Below are positions 25,039-34,282 of a stretch of 64,000 bases of DNA, piece after piece. This DNA comes from Straminergon stramineum (lineage: Eukaryota; Streptophyta; Bryopsida; Hypnales; Calliergonaceae): positions 11,785,001 through 11,849,000 of the forward strand of contig OY987265.1 in NCBI GenBank assembly GCA_963920665.1, given 5' to 3'. The notes under the pieces were generated by a model, which searched no databases, was not told the DNA's origin, and saw only the letters and a program-made list of their open reading frames with translations. Each line of letters starts with the position of its first letter. Within the stretch, counting starts at the first letter, position 1. The position numbers were made by a program, and so were the translations under genes.

Positions 25039-25881
25039 CACTACAAGAGAAAGGGGTGTTTAAGTATAGTCCTAGTAGTATAGTCTTTTTAGTAATGACC
25101 TGTAAGGAGTCTTTTAAGCAAATTTTTTTTGAAAATATATGCAGTTTTAGTAAAATTTTACTTAAAAGACTCCTTATAGGTCATTACTTAAAAGACTATA
25201 CTACTAGGACTATACTTAACCCCTAAATGCCCAAGGCACTAGATTCTGGTGTTTCGAAAACTTTGAAGTTAAGTAGAACCCAACCAAATTGCTATTATTA
25301 GCAGTTTATATTTTTGGAGAACTCTTTCTGAAGTCTAGTTTTAGGATCAAAAAGCCAATCTTAAAATGAAGGATTATGATTTTTCTATTCAAGATTTTGT
25401 GCAAGGATGCCCATAGCAATCTTGAACTCTTGTAGTATTGAGGGCTCTTGGAAATGAGCCTCAAATACACTAGATCTTGGAGGAAAAATCACATTAGAAA
25501 TTCATTTAAAGAAATTGTAGAATAGATTTTGAAAAAATGTAAATTGATTGGGTTTGTGCAACCTAAGCCCAATAGCCTCGTATTTTTTTAGTGACCAACT
25601 TTTTAGAGTTGACATGCAAAAAGAGAATTGAAAAATTTTCATACTTTTAACACCCTCACAATCAAACATTATAATCTTTCAATCCGTAAGTGATATTGTT
25701 ATGTTTTATTTTCCTATGTGATCTCTAACATGTCTATTTTGAATTTGTACGGTTACTATTCAAAAGAAATTGGTATAACTTATGAAAATGTTGACTTTTT
25801 GTTCAATTTTGAACAAATTTCAAGAAGCTCCAAACAAGCCTTGGGCATTTAGGGGTTAAAACATTCCTTTTTCTTGTAGTG
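25039..25881. mobile_element. CACTA-type MITE copy A, split by a TTAA element
   Basis: The termini are CACTACAAGAGAAAGGGGTG and TTTTTCTTGTAGTG, and a 3-bp duplication CAA flanks both ends (25036-25038 and 25882-25884). These are hallmarks of CACTA (En/Spm) elements. The interior is a long palindrome built on AAGTATAGTCCTAGTAGTAT. The right arm is broken at 25216 by a 644-bp TTAA element. Without it the MITE is about 203 bp, like the uninterrupted copy at 55244. Confidence 0.85.
25216..25859. mobile_element. TTAA element with 22-bp perfect inverted ends
   Basis: The left end begins TTAACCCCTAAATGCCC and the right end is its exact inverted complement over 22 bases including TTAA. The element sits inside the CACTA MITE. 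Comparison with the unoccupied MITE at 55244-55418 shows that a single TTAA at the same place was duplicated on insertion. The 644-bp interior has no ORF of note. Confidence 0.88.
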
Positions 25882-26906
25882 CAAAGAAAATGTCCCTTCC
25901 AACCCCTCTCTAAAATTTGTCCATAAATTTTGATTGGAGACTTGAAATCTCAAATGGATTTCTAGAGATGAAATTTATCTTGATTTCCCAAATTTTTTGA
26001 ATTCAAAGTTTCTTTAAGAAAATTATTCTACTATGAAGAAATGAGTCCTGAAATTCCAATTTGAACACAACTCCTACTTTTCACTTAACTATGAGCGGTT
26101 GAGCTCCTAGTAATTCCAATTTACATACCCCACATGGTAGGTTAATTTACCTCATACCACTCTACTTGTATAAAGATTTTTTTTACTTATCTCCATACAC
26201 ATGAAAAATAAGTAGATTTAAAAGTTGTAGGCAAAAACTACCAAATATTTCATTTCCTTGAAATTTAATGCTAATTTCTTGAAATTGTAGTTCATAGTTT
26301 TTTGGGTGATTTTTTTTCCTCTATATCTAGTTGAAATCTAAAACTCCATTGTTCACATTTTGAAGAAATTACTATATTTGCAAGCCATAAATTGTTGAAA
26401 AAAATGCTTTGTATGAGATATTTCTTCAAGTGAGTTCCCTATTGGGATTTTGTAGTATATGTCCCAAATTTGAAAGGTTATGAAATTTTCTAACCATGTG
26501 GCAAATTTTATCACAAAAAAGAAGCAAAAAAATCTCAAGCAAAAAGGTGGAATTAAATTGTGCAAAAGCCTCCCCGAATTAGAGTTGCCCAAAATTTCAA
26601 TGCCTCAAGCCCACCCACCCCCGAATTCTTTTCAACTTTAAATACTATGATTCACAATTTGTATGGTTAAAACCTCCCATTTTTATACTACAACATAATG
26701 AAGTAGTTTATCACTAGATTTTATGGTAGGATGCAACAAAATTTCATTTGTCATTTTTGTGGGGCCTTTGCTATCAAAGTGGCCCATTTTGAATGTCTTT
26801 TGGTGAAACATAGTCAAAGAACTTTAGAAGCTAATAAAAAATATTTTTACTCTACAAGTATGATGACTAGAAGCAAGGTATGCATAGACTAGATTAATTG
26901 TGGGTC
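25882..26906. other. No gene seen
   Basis: AT-rich, non-coding in all frames, no bounded repeat recognised. Confidence 0.35.
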
Positions 26907-27472
26907 TTAATCCCTACAAGACCAAATGATTGTTGAATGTATGTAATTGATCTTGGGTAGGTGCGTATGAAGTCATCTTTTAACAAATGTTCTTCAAATT
27001 TTGACATAAGATGTGAACATATCCCCCTTAAGTGTTCATAAAATTTATTTTTTGATTGGGTGCCTGGATCAAAACTTATGATGCCATAAACTTTTAGGGT
27101 AGCATAGGCAACATGCACAAAACGCCTCTCATAATTTTGAAATTTGGTAGGTATGCAATTTATATGATACAAGATGCAAATGTTTGAGAAACTAACCATA
27201 TATAGAGTGAAAATCTCACTCTAGGGGAAGTGAAAGTTTGATGGCCATATTGATCAAGGTTGGAAAAAAACCCTTTTTCTTCTAACTCCAAACATCATAA
27301 TCATTCAATTTGTGCGGTCAAAGTTTTTGAAAATTTTTCCACACATTCCTATAGTAGTCTAGTACAAATTTGTATGGTTGAATTTTTTTTTTTAAACATT
27401 TTTTTACTGCCCTAAGTAGTGGCAATTCTTTACAATTTGTGTCCAAAATGTGCCTTGGTCCTTTAGAGTTAA
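26907..27472. mobile_element. TTAA element, 566 bp
   Basis: It starts TTAATCCCTACAAGACC and ends GGTCCTTTAGAGTTAA, giving imperfect inverted termini of about 20 bp with TTAA at both ends. The interior is AT-rich and non-coding. A further TTAACTCCTTCAAGACC end seems to start from the same right-hand TTAA. Confidence 0.6.
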
Positions 27473-28269
27473 CTCCTTCAAGACCAAAGGATAGTCCAAA
27501 TTTCCAAAATTTATGAAGATGCATTATAAATGCAACTTCAAAGAATAATTTAATGATGATTCTCAAACAATGGTTGTAAAATATAATCCATAGATCATAT
27601 TCATAGGGTTAAATCAACTAGTATACACTTGAGTATTTTTAAATAAAATTTGAAGTCAAAAATTAAAATTCCTTCTAAATTTGATTAGAGATAGAATATT
27701 TGTGACTTTTAGAAGAATTTTTTTGAACAAAATTTAGAAACACATCCAACTAATGACATGAAATTGAAAATTTCTTTGACCATGATCATTAGGAAACACT
27801 TCCAAAAAATTCATGCAAAAATTGTAAAAAATACTTAGTCCCTAGATCATGTCCCAAAATGAGGCAATCTTAGACAAGAGCATCCTACTTTGGTGCACCT
27901 AGATGTGCAAGACTTGTAATTGGCCATAGGATATTCAAGGGCCTATGCCATTCTAAAATACAAGACATCTTTTGCACATTGCACTTACAATTAGATCCCT
28001 TGACAAAATGAAAATTTACCATTAGTTGGAAGATAGAATGATGTTGTGATCTTCAACATAAAATGTGGCCCCATTAGAAAAGTGTTGTAATGAAATGAAG
28101 TTGAAAAATGTGATTCAACAATTAATTTTAGAATTAATAATAATTTCTATTAAAAAAATTTCAAGAATTTGACACCTTCACTACAAGAACATTAAAAGTG
28201 TGGCAACTTTATTATTTTGAAATTTGCATGAGGCCCATTTCCTAACAATTTGACATTTGGAGCATTAAT
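27473..28269. other. No gene seen
   Basis: AT-rich, probably old transposon debris. A lone CACTACAAGAACATT at 28184 resembles one end of the CACTA MITE, but no second end is visible. Confidence 0.35.
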
Positions 28270-28845
28270 TTAACCTTGGAGCACTCCGATGTCCAAAAAA
28301 AAGACGACAAACAAATTGAAACTATTGTATCTTCTCATTATTGCTTGGATGAAAGTCATCCTAATTTGTAGAGATACTTTATCAAGTTGTTATCCTATGC
28401 AAGGGTTGGATTTGGTATTACTAGAGTACATATTTTTCTAAAATTCCAAATATGCAAGTATGTCAAGTGGTCAAATTGTATTGACTGTAGTTCAAACCCG
28501 GATTTGCCAAAATAAGGTCATAGATTTTAAGAGCACAAAAATTTCAAAAAATCACCATGTAAAGAGAACCTCATTTTAAATACATTCCAACAAACTTTAC
28601 TCAAAAAATGATAATACTTTGCTTATAATCAAATTTTGAAAGAATTTTGGACTTTCTCTTTTAAAATTTATAAAAAAATATTGATGATAGCATTGGTGAA
28701 TCTAACCATATGGATGGAATCTACAACACAAAGTCTACAACTTTTGTTTGTATATCAATTCCAAAATATGCTTCTAAATGGCACTTTATAATGATTTTTC
28801 TCAAATCGTTGATTTTGGAGATGAGTTTGGATGTTCCAAGGTTAA
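28270..28845 (+). mobile_element. TTAA element, 577-bp subfamily, copy 3
   Basis: It runs from TTAACCTTGGAGCACTCC to GGATGTTCCAAGGTTAA and aligns with the copy at 22667 in the same orientation. Non-coding. Confidence 0.7.
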
Positions 28846-28901
28846 TTGTTTTCCAACTCACATTCAAAGTAATTTCCTGATAGCCGGGTGTGGCACTGTA
28901 T

Positions 28902-29133
28902 TTAACCCCTAAATGATGCGGCAAACATTTTTTGTCTGATGAATGACAAGGAATTCTTCTTTGTAGGACAAAATGACAACTATTCATCCTCACAATTAAG
29001 GGTGGAAAGGGAGGTTCTTCTACAATAGCTTGACTCCCAATGAATATTTTTGATTATTTTAAAGTGGATGAAATGTCACATGGTTCCAAAATCATTGATT
29101 TCCATGGTCACCAGCCCGATGTTCAAGGGTTAA
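28902..29133 (+). mobile_element. Short TTAA element (232 bp)
   Basis: It runs from TTAACCCCTAAATGATG to GATGTTCAAGGGTTAA. It shares GGTCACCAGYCC-type and ATGAATGACAAGG-type blocks with the next element. It is the first of three elements that stand end to end. Confidence 0.65.
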
Positions 29134-29352
29134 TCATTAAACGTCAATACGGACATTTTGTATCCAATGGATGAAAAAGAATCTCTCTCTGTAGGATAGA
29201 ACTACAACTATTCATCCTCGTAATTTTGTGAGAAAAGCGTAGGTCTTCTATAGTAGTATGATTTCCAATAAACATTTTTGGATTTTATAAAGTAGATGAT
29301 GTCACACGGTTCCAAAAGGGAGTATTTCCACGGTCACCAGTCCATCCTTTAA
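29130..29352 (+). mobile_element. Short TTAA element, second tandem copy (223 bp)
   Basis: It begins at the same TTAA that ends the previous element and finishes at the TTAA that starts the next. Its body (CAATACGGACATTTTGTATC, then CACGGTCACCAGTCC) is homologous to the previous element. Its terminal bases are more decayed. Confidence 0.55.
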
Positions 29353-30279
29353 CCCCTACAGGACCATTGTCCCCTTGGGGGACAAAATGGATTTCGGGTA
29401 GGTTCCTATGACCTCAATTTTTAGTCAAAATTTTTGAAACTTTCTCATAAGATAGAAAAACTGATTAGCTTCGTGGGAATATAATTTTTATTTCAATCGG
29501 TGCCCGGGAGCAAAAGTTATGCCATCTTAAACATAATTTTCATGTCACCGGGCAGAAAAATAAATCCACAAAAAATTGAAATTTAAAAAAATTTTTTTTT
29601 TTTCTTATAGATTATATTTTTGCCTACATGTGAAGCTTTGATTCATTCCATTTGGATAAGTAATGTGAAAGTTATGAACAATATTGTTTTTTGGGCAATA
29701 TGAGCATCTTCTTGAAAAAATAACTTATAGGATTCATTTCTGAATGCAATTTTCACAATTTTTCAAAAAAAATTGTTTGACAAAGTTAAGTTTGTTTGCT
29801 AGAACAATCCCACCATTGGAATTATTGAGTTTCCATCCCATCTCAAAGCTATTAACGATTTAGTTTTTCATGTAATCTTAGACCTACTTCTACTTAACAA
29901 TTTTTTAGAGAATGAAAATCAAGAGTTTTTCTGTTGAAGTTTTTTTCCTAGAATATCAACTCAATTCTTCAACACAAAATTTTTTTAATTCACAGTCCAT
30001 AGTGCAAAAAATTTCAATAAAAGGTGGTCAAAGTCATCTGAAATTGCAGGCCAGTGTTCCAAAAATTTTCTTTTTCCAACTTTGAATGCTAATATCTCTC
30101 AATCTGTGCGGTCAAAATTCATGAAATTTTTACCACATGTTCTGAGACAAGTAAAGTACAAGATCCAACGGTTATATTTTCTTAAAGTATTTTTTTGGGA
30201 TTTTATGGGTGAACGCAGCAGAAATGGCAGTTTTGAGTGGTTTTTGACAGAAAAATGGCCTTGGTCCTTTAGGGGTTAA
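29349..30279 (+). mobile_element. TTAA element, intact 0.93-kb copy
   Basis: It runs from TTAACCCCTACAGGACC to GGTCCTTTAGGGGTTAA, with inverted termini of about 18 bp. It is the uninterrupted relative of the element at 22319. Non-coding. Confidence 0.75.
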
Positions 30280-30435
30280 GGGTTAATTTTGTACAACTGG
30301 AAATGTTTCTGTCATTTAGTAAGAGAAATTATATATCCTGAATTTCTCAATTGCCACTCATTTGCGCCCTCACACAGATGATAAATTTGTGTAGATTTGC
30401 TTTACTGTATCTATTGCAATATCATTTTCAGACTG

Positions 30436-31286
30436 TTTCATCCATTTACCATTTTCATCTATTTGAAGCTCCCATTCCCTTTGATTTTTTTCATCTGCTT
30501 ACCATTTAAATCTATTTGAAGTTCTCATTCCCTTTGATTTTTTTCATACATTTACCATTTTCATTTATTTGAAGCTCCCATTCCCTTTGAGTTTTTTCAT
30601 CTATTTGCCATTTCAATCTATTTCAAACTCCAATTCACTTTTGGTTTTTTCGATCCATTTACCATTTTCATCTATTTGAAGCTCGGCCATTCACTTTGGG
30701 TTCTTTCATACATTTACCATTTTCATTTATTTGAAGCTCCCATTCCCTTTGAGTTTTTTTCATCCATTTGCCATTTCAATCTATTCCAAACTCCCATTCA
30801 CTTTGGACTTTTCCATCCATTTACCATTTTCATCTATTTGAAGCTCGGTCATTCACTTTGAATTTTTTCATCCATTTACCATTTTCATCTATTTGAAGCT
30901 CGGCCATTCACTTTGGGTTCTTTCATCCATTTACCATTTTCATCTATTTGAAGCTCCCATTCCCTTTGAATTCTTTCATCCATTTACCATTTTCATCTAT
31001 TTGAAGCTCCCATTCCCTTTGAGTTTTTTTTCATCCATTTGCCATTTCAATCTATTTCAAACTCCCATTCACTTTGGACTTTTCCATCCATTTACCATTT
31101 TCATCTATTTGAAGCTCGGTCATTCACTTTGATTTTTTTCATCCATTTACCATTTTCATCTATTTGAAGCTCGGCCATTCACTTTGGGTTCTTTCATCCA
31201 TTTACCATTTTCATCTATTTGAAGCTCCCATTCCCTTTGAGTTCTTTCATCCATTTACCATTTTCATCTATTTGAAGCTCCCATTC
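30436..31286. repeat. 54-bp minisatellite, left block
   Basis: About sixteen tandem units of roughly 54 bp, consensus TTTCATCCATTTACCATTTT followed by CATCTATTTGAAGCTC and a CATTCCCTTTGAG-type tail. Variants with GAAGCTCGGCC or CAAACTCCC alternate in order, and blocks of four and five units (217 and 271 bp) recur, giving a higher-order repeat. Because 54 is divisible by three, long frames stay open, but there is no sign of a real protein. Confidence 0.92.
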
Positions 31287-32383
31287 GGTCACGACCCTCA
31301 TCACAAGGTGTGCCCGTGCCACCTTGGTGAGCAAGGGGGACATTGGGGTGACTCCCCAAGCTTTGCAAGAGATGAGGTGAGGGGACTAGGAGTCCCGAGC
31401 GATCAGAGCGATGTAGCGCTCTGATCCGGACGAATTTGGGGGCGTGTGATACATGCTTGGAAAGGTCTTGAGAAGACGCTTCTAACCGTCCAAAGAACGC
31501 GTGATTTGGACTTGCGAGTCAAAAGTTATGGGCGTTCAAAGTTGGGGGTGTCCCGGTCGCGCCGGGAGTGTCCCGAATCTTTGGAGGGCGATATCTTTGC
31601 GAGTACTTGTCCGAATGGAGCAAGTGAGTAGTCCATCGGCATCTACGCGTCGCGTAGATGTCGAAAATGGGGTCGCATGTGCGATTTGGATCCCGGACCG
31701 CAAAGTTATGCCGGGTGGAAGTTCGGGAGTCCCAAAGTAGTGCGAATTGGGAGAAACGGGGTGGTCTTCCAAAACCAAAAGGTGTTTGGGAGTCCCCCTT
31801 GACATACAGGGGGGGGCTGTCGAATCCCGCAGAGAGTACTATGAGGAGGGGTAGTTTCCCTCCTCACTCCCGGATGGTGCCATGGTGAACCTAAGTGGCC
31901 CTGGGTGGTGAGGTTAGTGTTGGAGCCCCACCACCACTTGTGTGTTACCATGGAGTGCTTGTGCACTCCTTGATACCGGTTGAGTGGTGTCCCACTCCAC
32001 ACTAGGCCAGGGTATGAGTCCCGTTTGGTGAGTCCCGATTAGTGAGTTCCGAAATGAGTTGGGTTGGGCCTAGTGGGGAGTTGGGTCCCATTCAAGGGCG
32101 ATTAGCACCGGTGGGAGTAGTGCCTCACCGAGTGCTTGGACATCAATGGAAGTTCCGCCCCATGTCATCAAATGACATGCCCGGTGTCTTGTGGGAGTTA
32201 AGTATTGGAAGGAAAGGATTGGGAGTCACGGAGGAATGGGGAACCCCGTGGCTTGAGGTGGAACCTAACATTGTGGGTGCGTGGCATGTGCAGTGTTAGG
32301 AGAGTGTGAACCTTAGTGGCACTAAGGTGTTAAGGGTTTGGAAAGTGAGCTTTAGGTGGTAAGTGTTACTAAGAGACGCGACA
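31287..32383 (+). mobile_element. Solo LTR (Ty3/Gypsy-like) inside the minisatellite
   Basis: A GC-rich 1,097-bp block interrupts the minisatellite exactly within one unit. It is flanked by the 5-bp duplication CATTC (31282-31286 and 32384-32388). It begins GGTCACGACCC, one base from the common LTR start TGTCACGACCC, and ends GACGCGACA. It contains no protein-coding gene, so it fits an LTR left by recombination between the two ends of a retrotransposon. Removing it restores a continuous repeat unit. Superfamily is inferred from the termini only. Confidence 0.8.
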
Positions 32384-32846
32384 CATTCCTTTTGAGTTTT
32401 TTTCATCCATTTGCCATTTCAATCTATTTCAAACTCCCATTCACTTTGGACTTTTCCATCCATTTACCATTTTCATCTATTTGAAGCTCAGTCATTCACT
32501 TTGATTTTTTTCATCCATTTACCATTTTCATCTATTTGAAGCTCGGCCATTCACTTTGGGTTCTTTCATCCATTTACCATTTTCATCTATTTGAAGCTCC
32601 CATTCCCTTTGAGATCTTTCATCCAGTTACCATTTTAATCTATTTCAAACTTCCATTCACTTTGGGTTCCTTCATCTAGTTACCATTTCAATCTATTGGC
32701 CAAGCTCGGCCATTCACTTTGGGTTCTTTCATCCATTACCATTTTGATCTATTGGAAGCTCGGCTATGCACTTTGAGTTTTTTCATCCATTTACCATTTT
32801 GAATCTGGCCCATTCAGTCACTTGGATTTCTTTCATCCATTGGGCC
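32384..32846. repeat. 54-bp minisatellite, right block
   Basis: Continuation of the array after the solo LTR, about eight units. Units become more diverged and shorter toward the right edge, as expected at the border of a tandem array. Confidence 0.88.
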
Positions 32847-33116
32847 ATCAAAGTTGTATGCACCCAGAATCGCCACCCGAAATGATTGCTCAATGTAGAA
32901 TTCAATTGGAGATTCTGGGCCCTCATGCCATGAAACTTTAGTATAAATCTTTTGAACAGTATTATTGGTAGTCAAAGCCAGTATCCAAAATTTGGAAAAG
33001 AAAAGAAAAAGAGAAGACCCTGTGTGACCCAGCCTTCACTTATTTTGACGCTCTGACTGGAGCAAGCAAGGTACATGCGTCATCAATTGTACAGGCTATC
33101 GTATTGAACTATAGAT

Positions 33117-33272
33117 GCACGAATTCCAGCTAAAATCCCAGTTCTACATGCACAAATTTCAGTTTAATATGCACAAATCCCAGTTGAAAGTGCACAAACG
33201 CCAGTTTTTAATACGCACAAAACTCCAGTTTAATTTGCAAAAAGCTCCAGTTTTTAATAAGCACAAACTTTG
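33117..33272. repeat. Degenerate 20-30-bp tandem repeat
   Basis: Six or so loosely repeated units with alternating GCACAAA and CCAGTTTTTAATA motifs. Spacing varies between about 22 and 30 bp. It lies 400 bp from the GC-rich ORF at 33677. Confidence 0.6.
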
Positions 33273-33676
33273 CTGAAACCATCAAGTGGACAGCATCGCA
33301 GGCAGTAGGATATTTTCATAGCAATTCAACAACTTCAGGCACGGACTATAACCATTTTGATGTGAAGTGGAATTCCCGAGTGTACTCACATAGTCATCTG
33401 CTTTGCAGATGCTAGGAAGCCGTGATTACTCAAAAGTTTCAAGGTGCTACAAAAGCATCCTCTCTTCTTTTTTCTTCTGCAAATCTTGGTAGATTGCTGG
33501 CTCTTCAGCTCACACCAATCCAGCCTCCTTGCAGCAACAATTACCTCAGTAAACCTAACCGCATAATTCTTTTCTGGATGGCACCTTTTCACACCATTCA
33601 AAATAATTTGGTTTGCCTAACCACTACATATGTACAACACAAAAAAAACCCAGAGCTGCACAATCTCAGCAGCCCC

Positions 33677-34282
33677 CTATCCACACACCATGGGCTCCGC
33701 AGTGGAACCAAAATCCTCAAACCTCGCTCTCTTCACCATCACCGAGGAAGAAGGCGGTTCGTCTCTCGCGAACGCACGCTTCAACGCGTTCCGTATGAAC
33801 TTTTGCGGGGAAAATTGGCCTTGAGAGCGTGTCAGCGTTGTGAATGATGATGAGCTCCTTCGAGCCGCCTCCACTGCACACGGTCTCGGATGAGACGCCG
33901 CCGCAGGCTTGGAGGGCGGCGCTCTTTGGAACGACGACAACAGGAGCGCGCTTAAAGAGTCCGACCAGCTCTCTTGCCAGAAGGTATCCCCATGACGACC
34001 TCGGTGATGATTCGCCTTCGCGTTCGGGATGTGGAAACCCTCGTCCATGGCCGAGGGACTCTTTTTCCCGAGGTGAGAAGGATACACAAGATCAACGTCT
34101 CTTTGGAAATCCAGAAGCGCTGAGAATCGTTGCGAAGAATAGGATGCCACCATTTCCGGCATTTTGTTACCAACCCAAAAACCCAACTCCTCACGCTCCC
34201 CAAAAACCTCCAAAACCTCCCCAAACTCGGAAGTCGCCCAAAAAACAGAGCACGCACAAGAGAAAGCGTTCTTCAACGGCAA
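33677..34282 (-). CDS. Hypothetical protein, GC-rich 201-codon ORF
   Basis: I do not recognise this protein. The ORF stands out by being long and GC-rich in a gene-poor region. A later in-frame ATG at 34162 (MPEMVASYSS) gives 161 residues. Visible features are a Trp/Asp/Ser stretch (HGDTFWQESWSDSLSALLLS), a Ser-rich linker and a basic C-terminus (QKFIRNALKRAF, then MVKRARFEDFG) that could be a nuclear-localisation signal. A TATAAAT lies at 34369-34375 on the minus strand, about 90 bases upstream, but a TATAAAA on the plus strand beside it weakens that evidence. No homologue comes to mind; it may be non-coding. Confidence 0.35.
   Translation of the reverse strand: MPLKNAFSCACSVFWATSEFGEVLEVFGEREELGFWVGNKMPEMVASYSSQRFSALLDFQRDVDLVYPSHLGKKSPSAMDEGFHIPNAKANHHRGRHGDTFWQESWSDSLSALLLSSFQRAPPSKPAAASHPRPCAVEAARRSSSSFTTLTRSQGQFSPQKFIRNALKRAFARDEPPSSSVMVKRARFEDFGSTAEPMVCG

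Noticed and set aside
30676..31424. Open frames of 60-86 codons over the minisatellite, reading repeated MKLGHSLWVLS-type peptides
   Set aside because: They follow from the 54-bp unit length being divisible by three. They have no independent start context, domain or codon bias.
31446..32299. Several overlapping ORFs on both strands in the GC-rich block
   Set aside because: The block is a solo LTR; the ORFs overlap in different frames and show no gag or pol similarity.
30436..32846. Regularly spaced repeats resembling a CRISPR array
   Set aside because: Units are contiguous with no unique spacers, and the DNA is eukaryotic.
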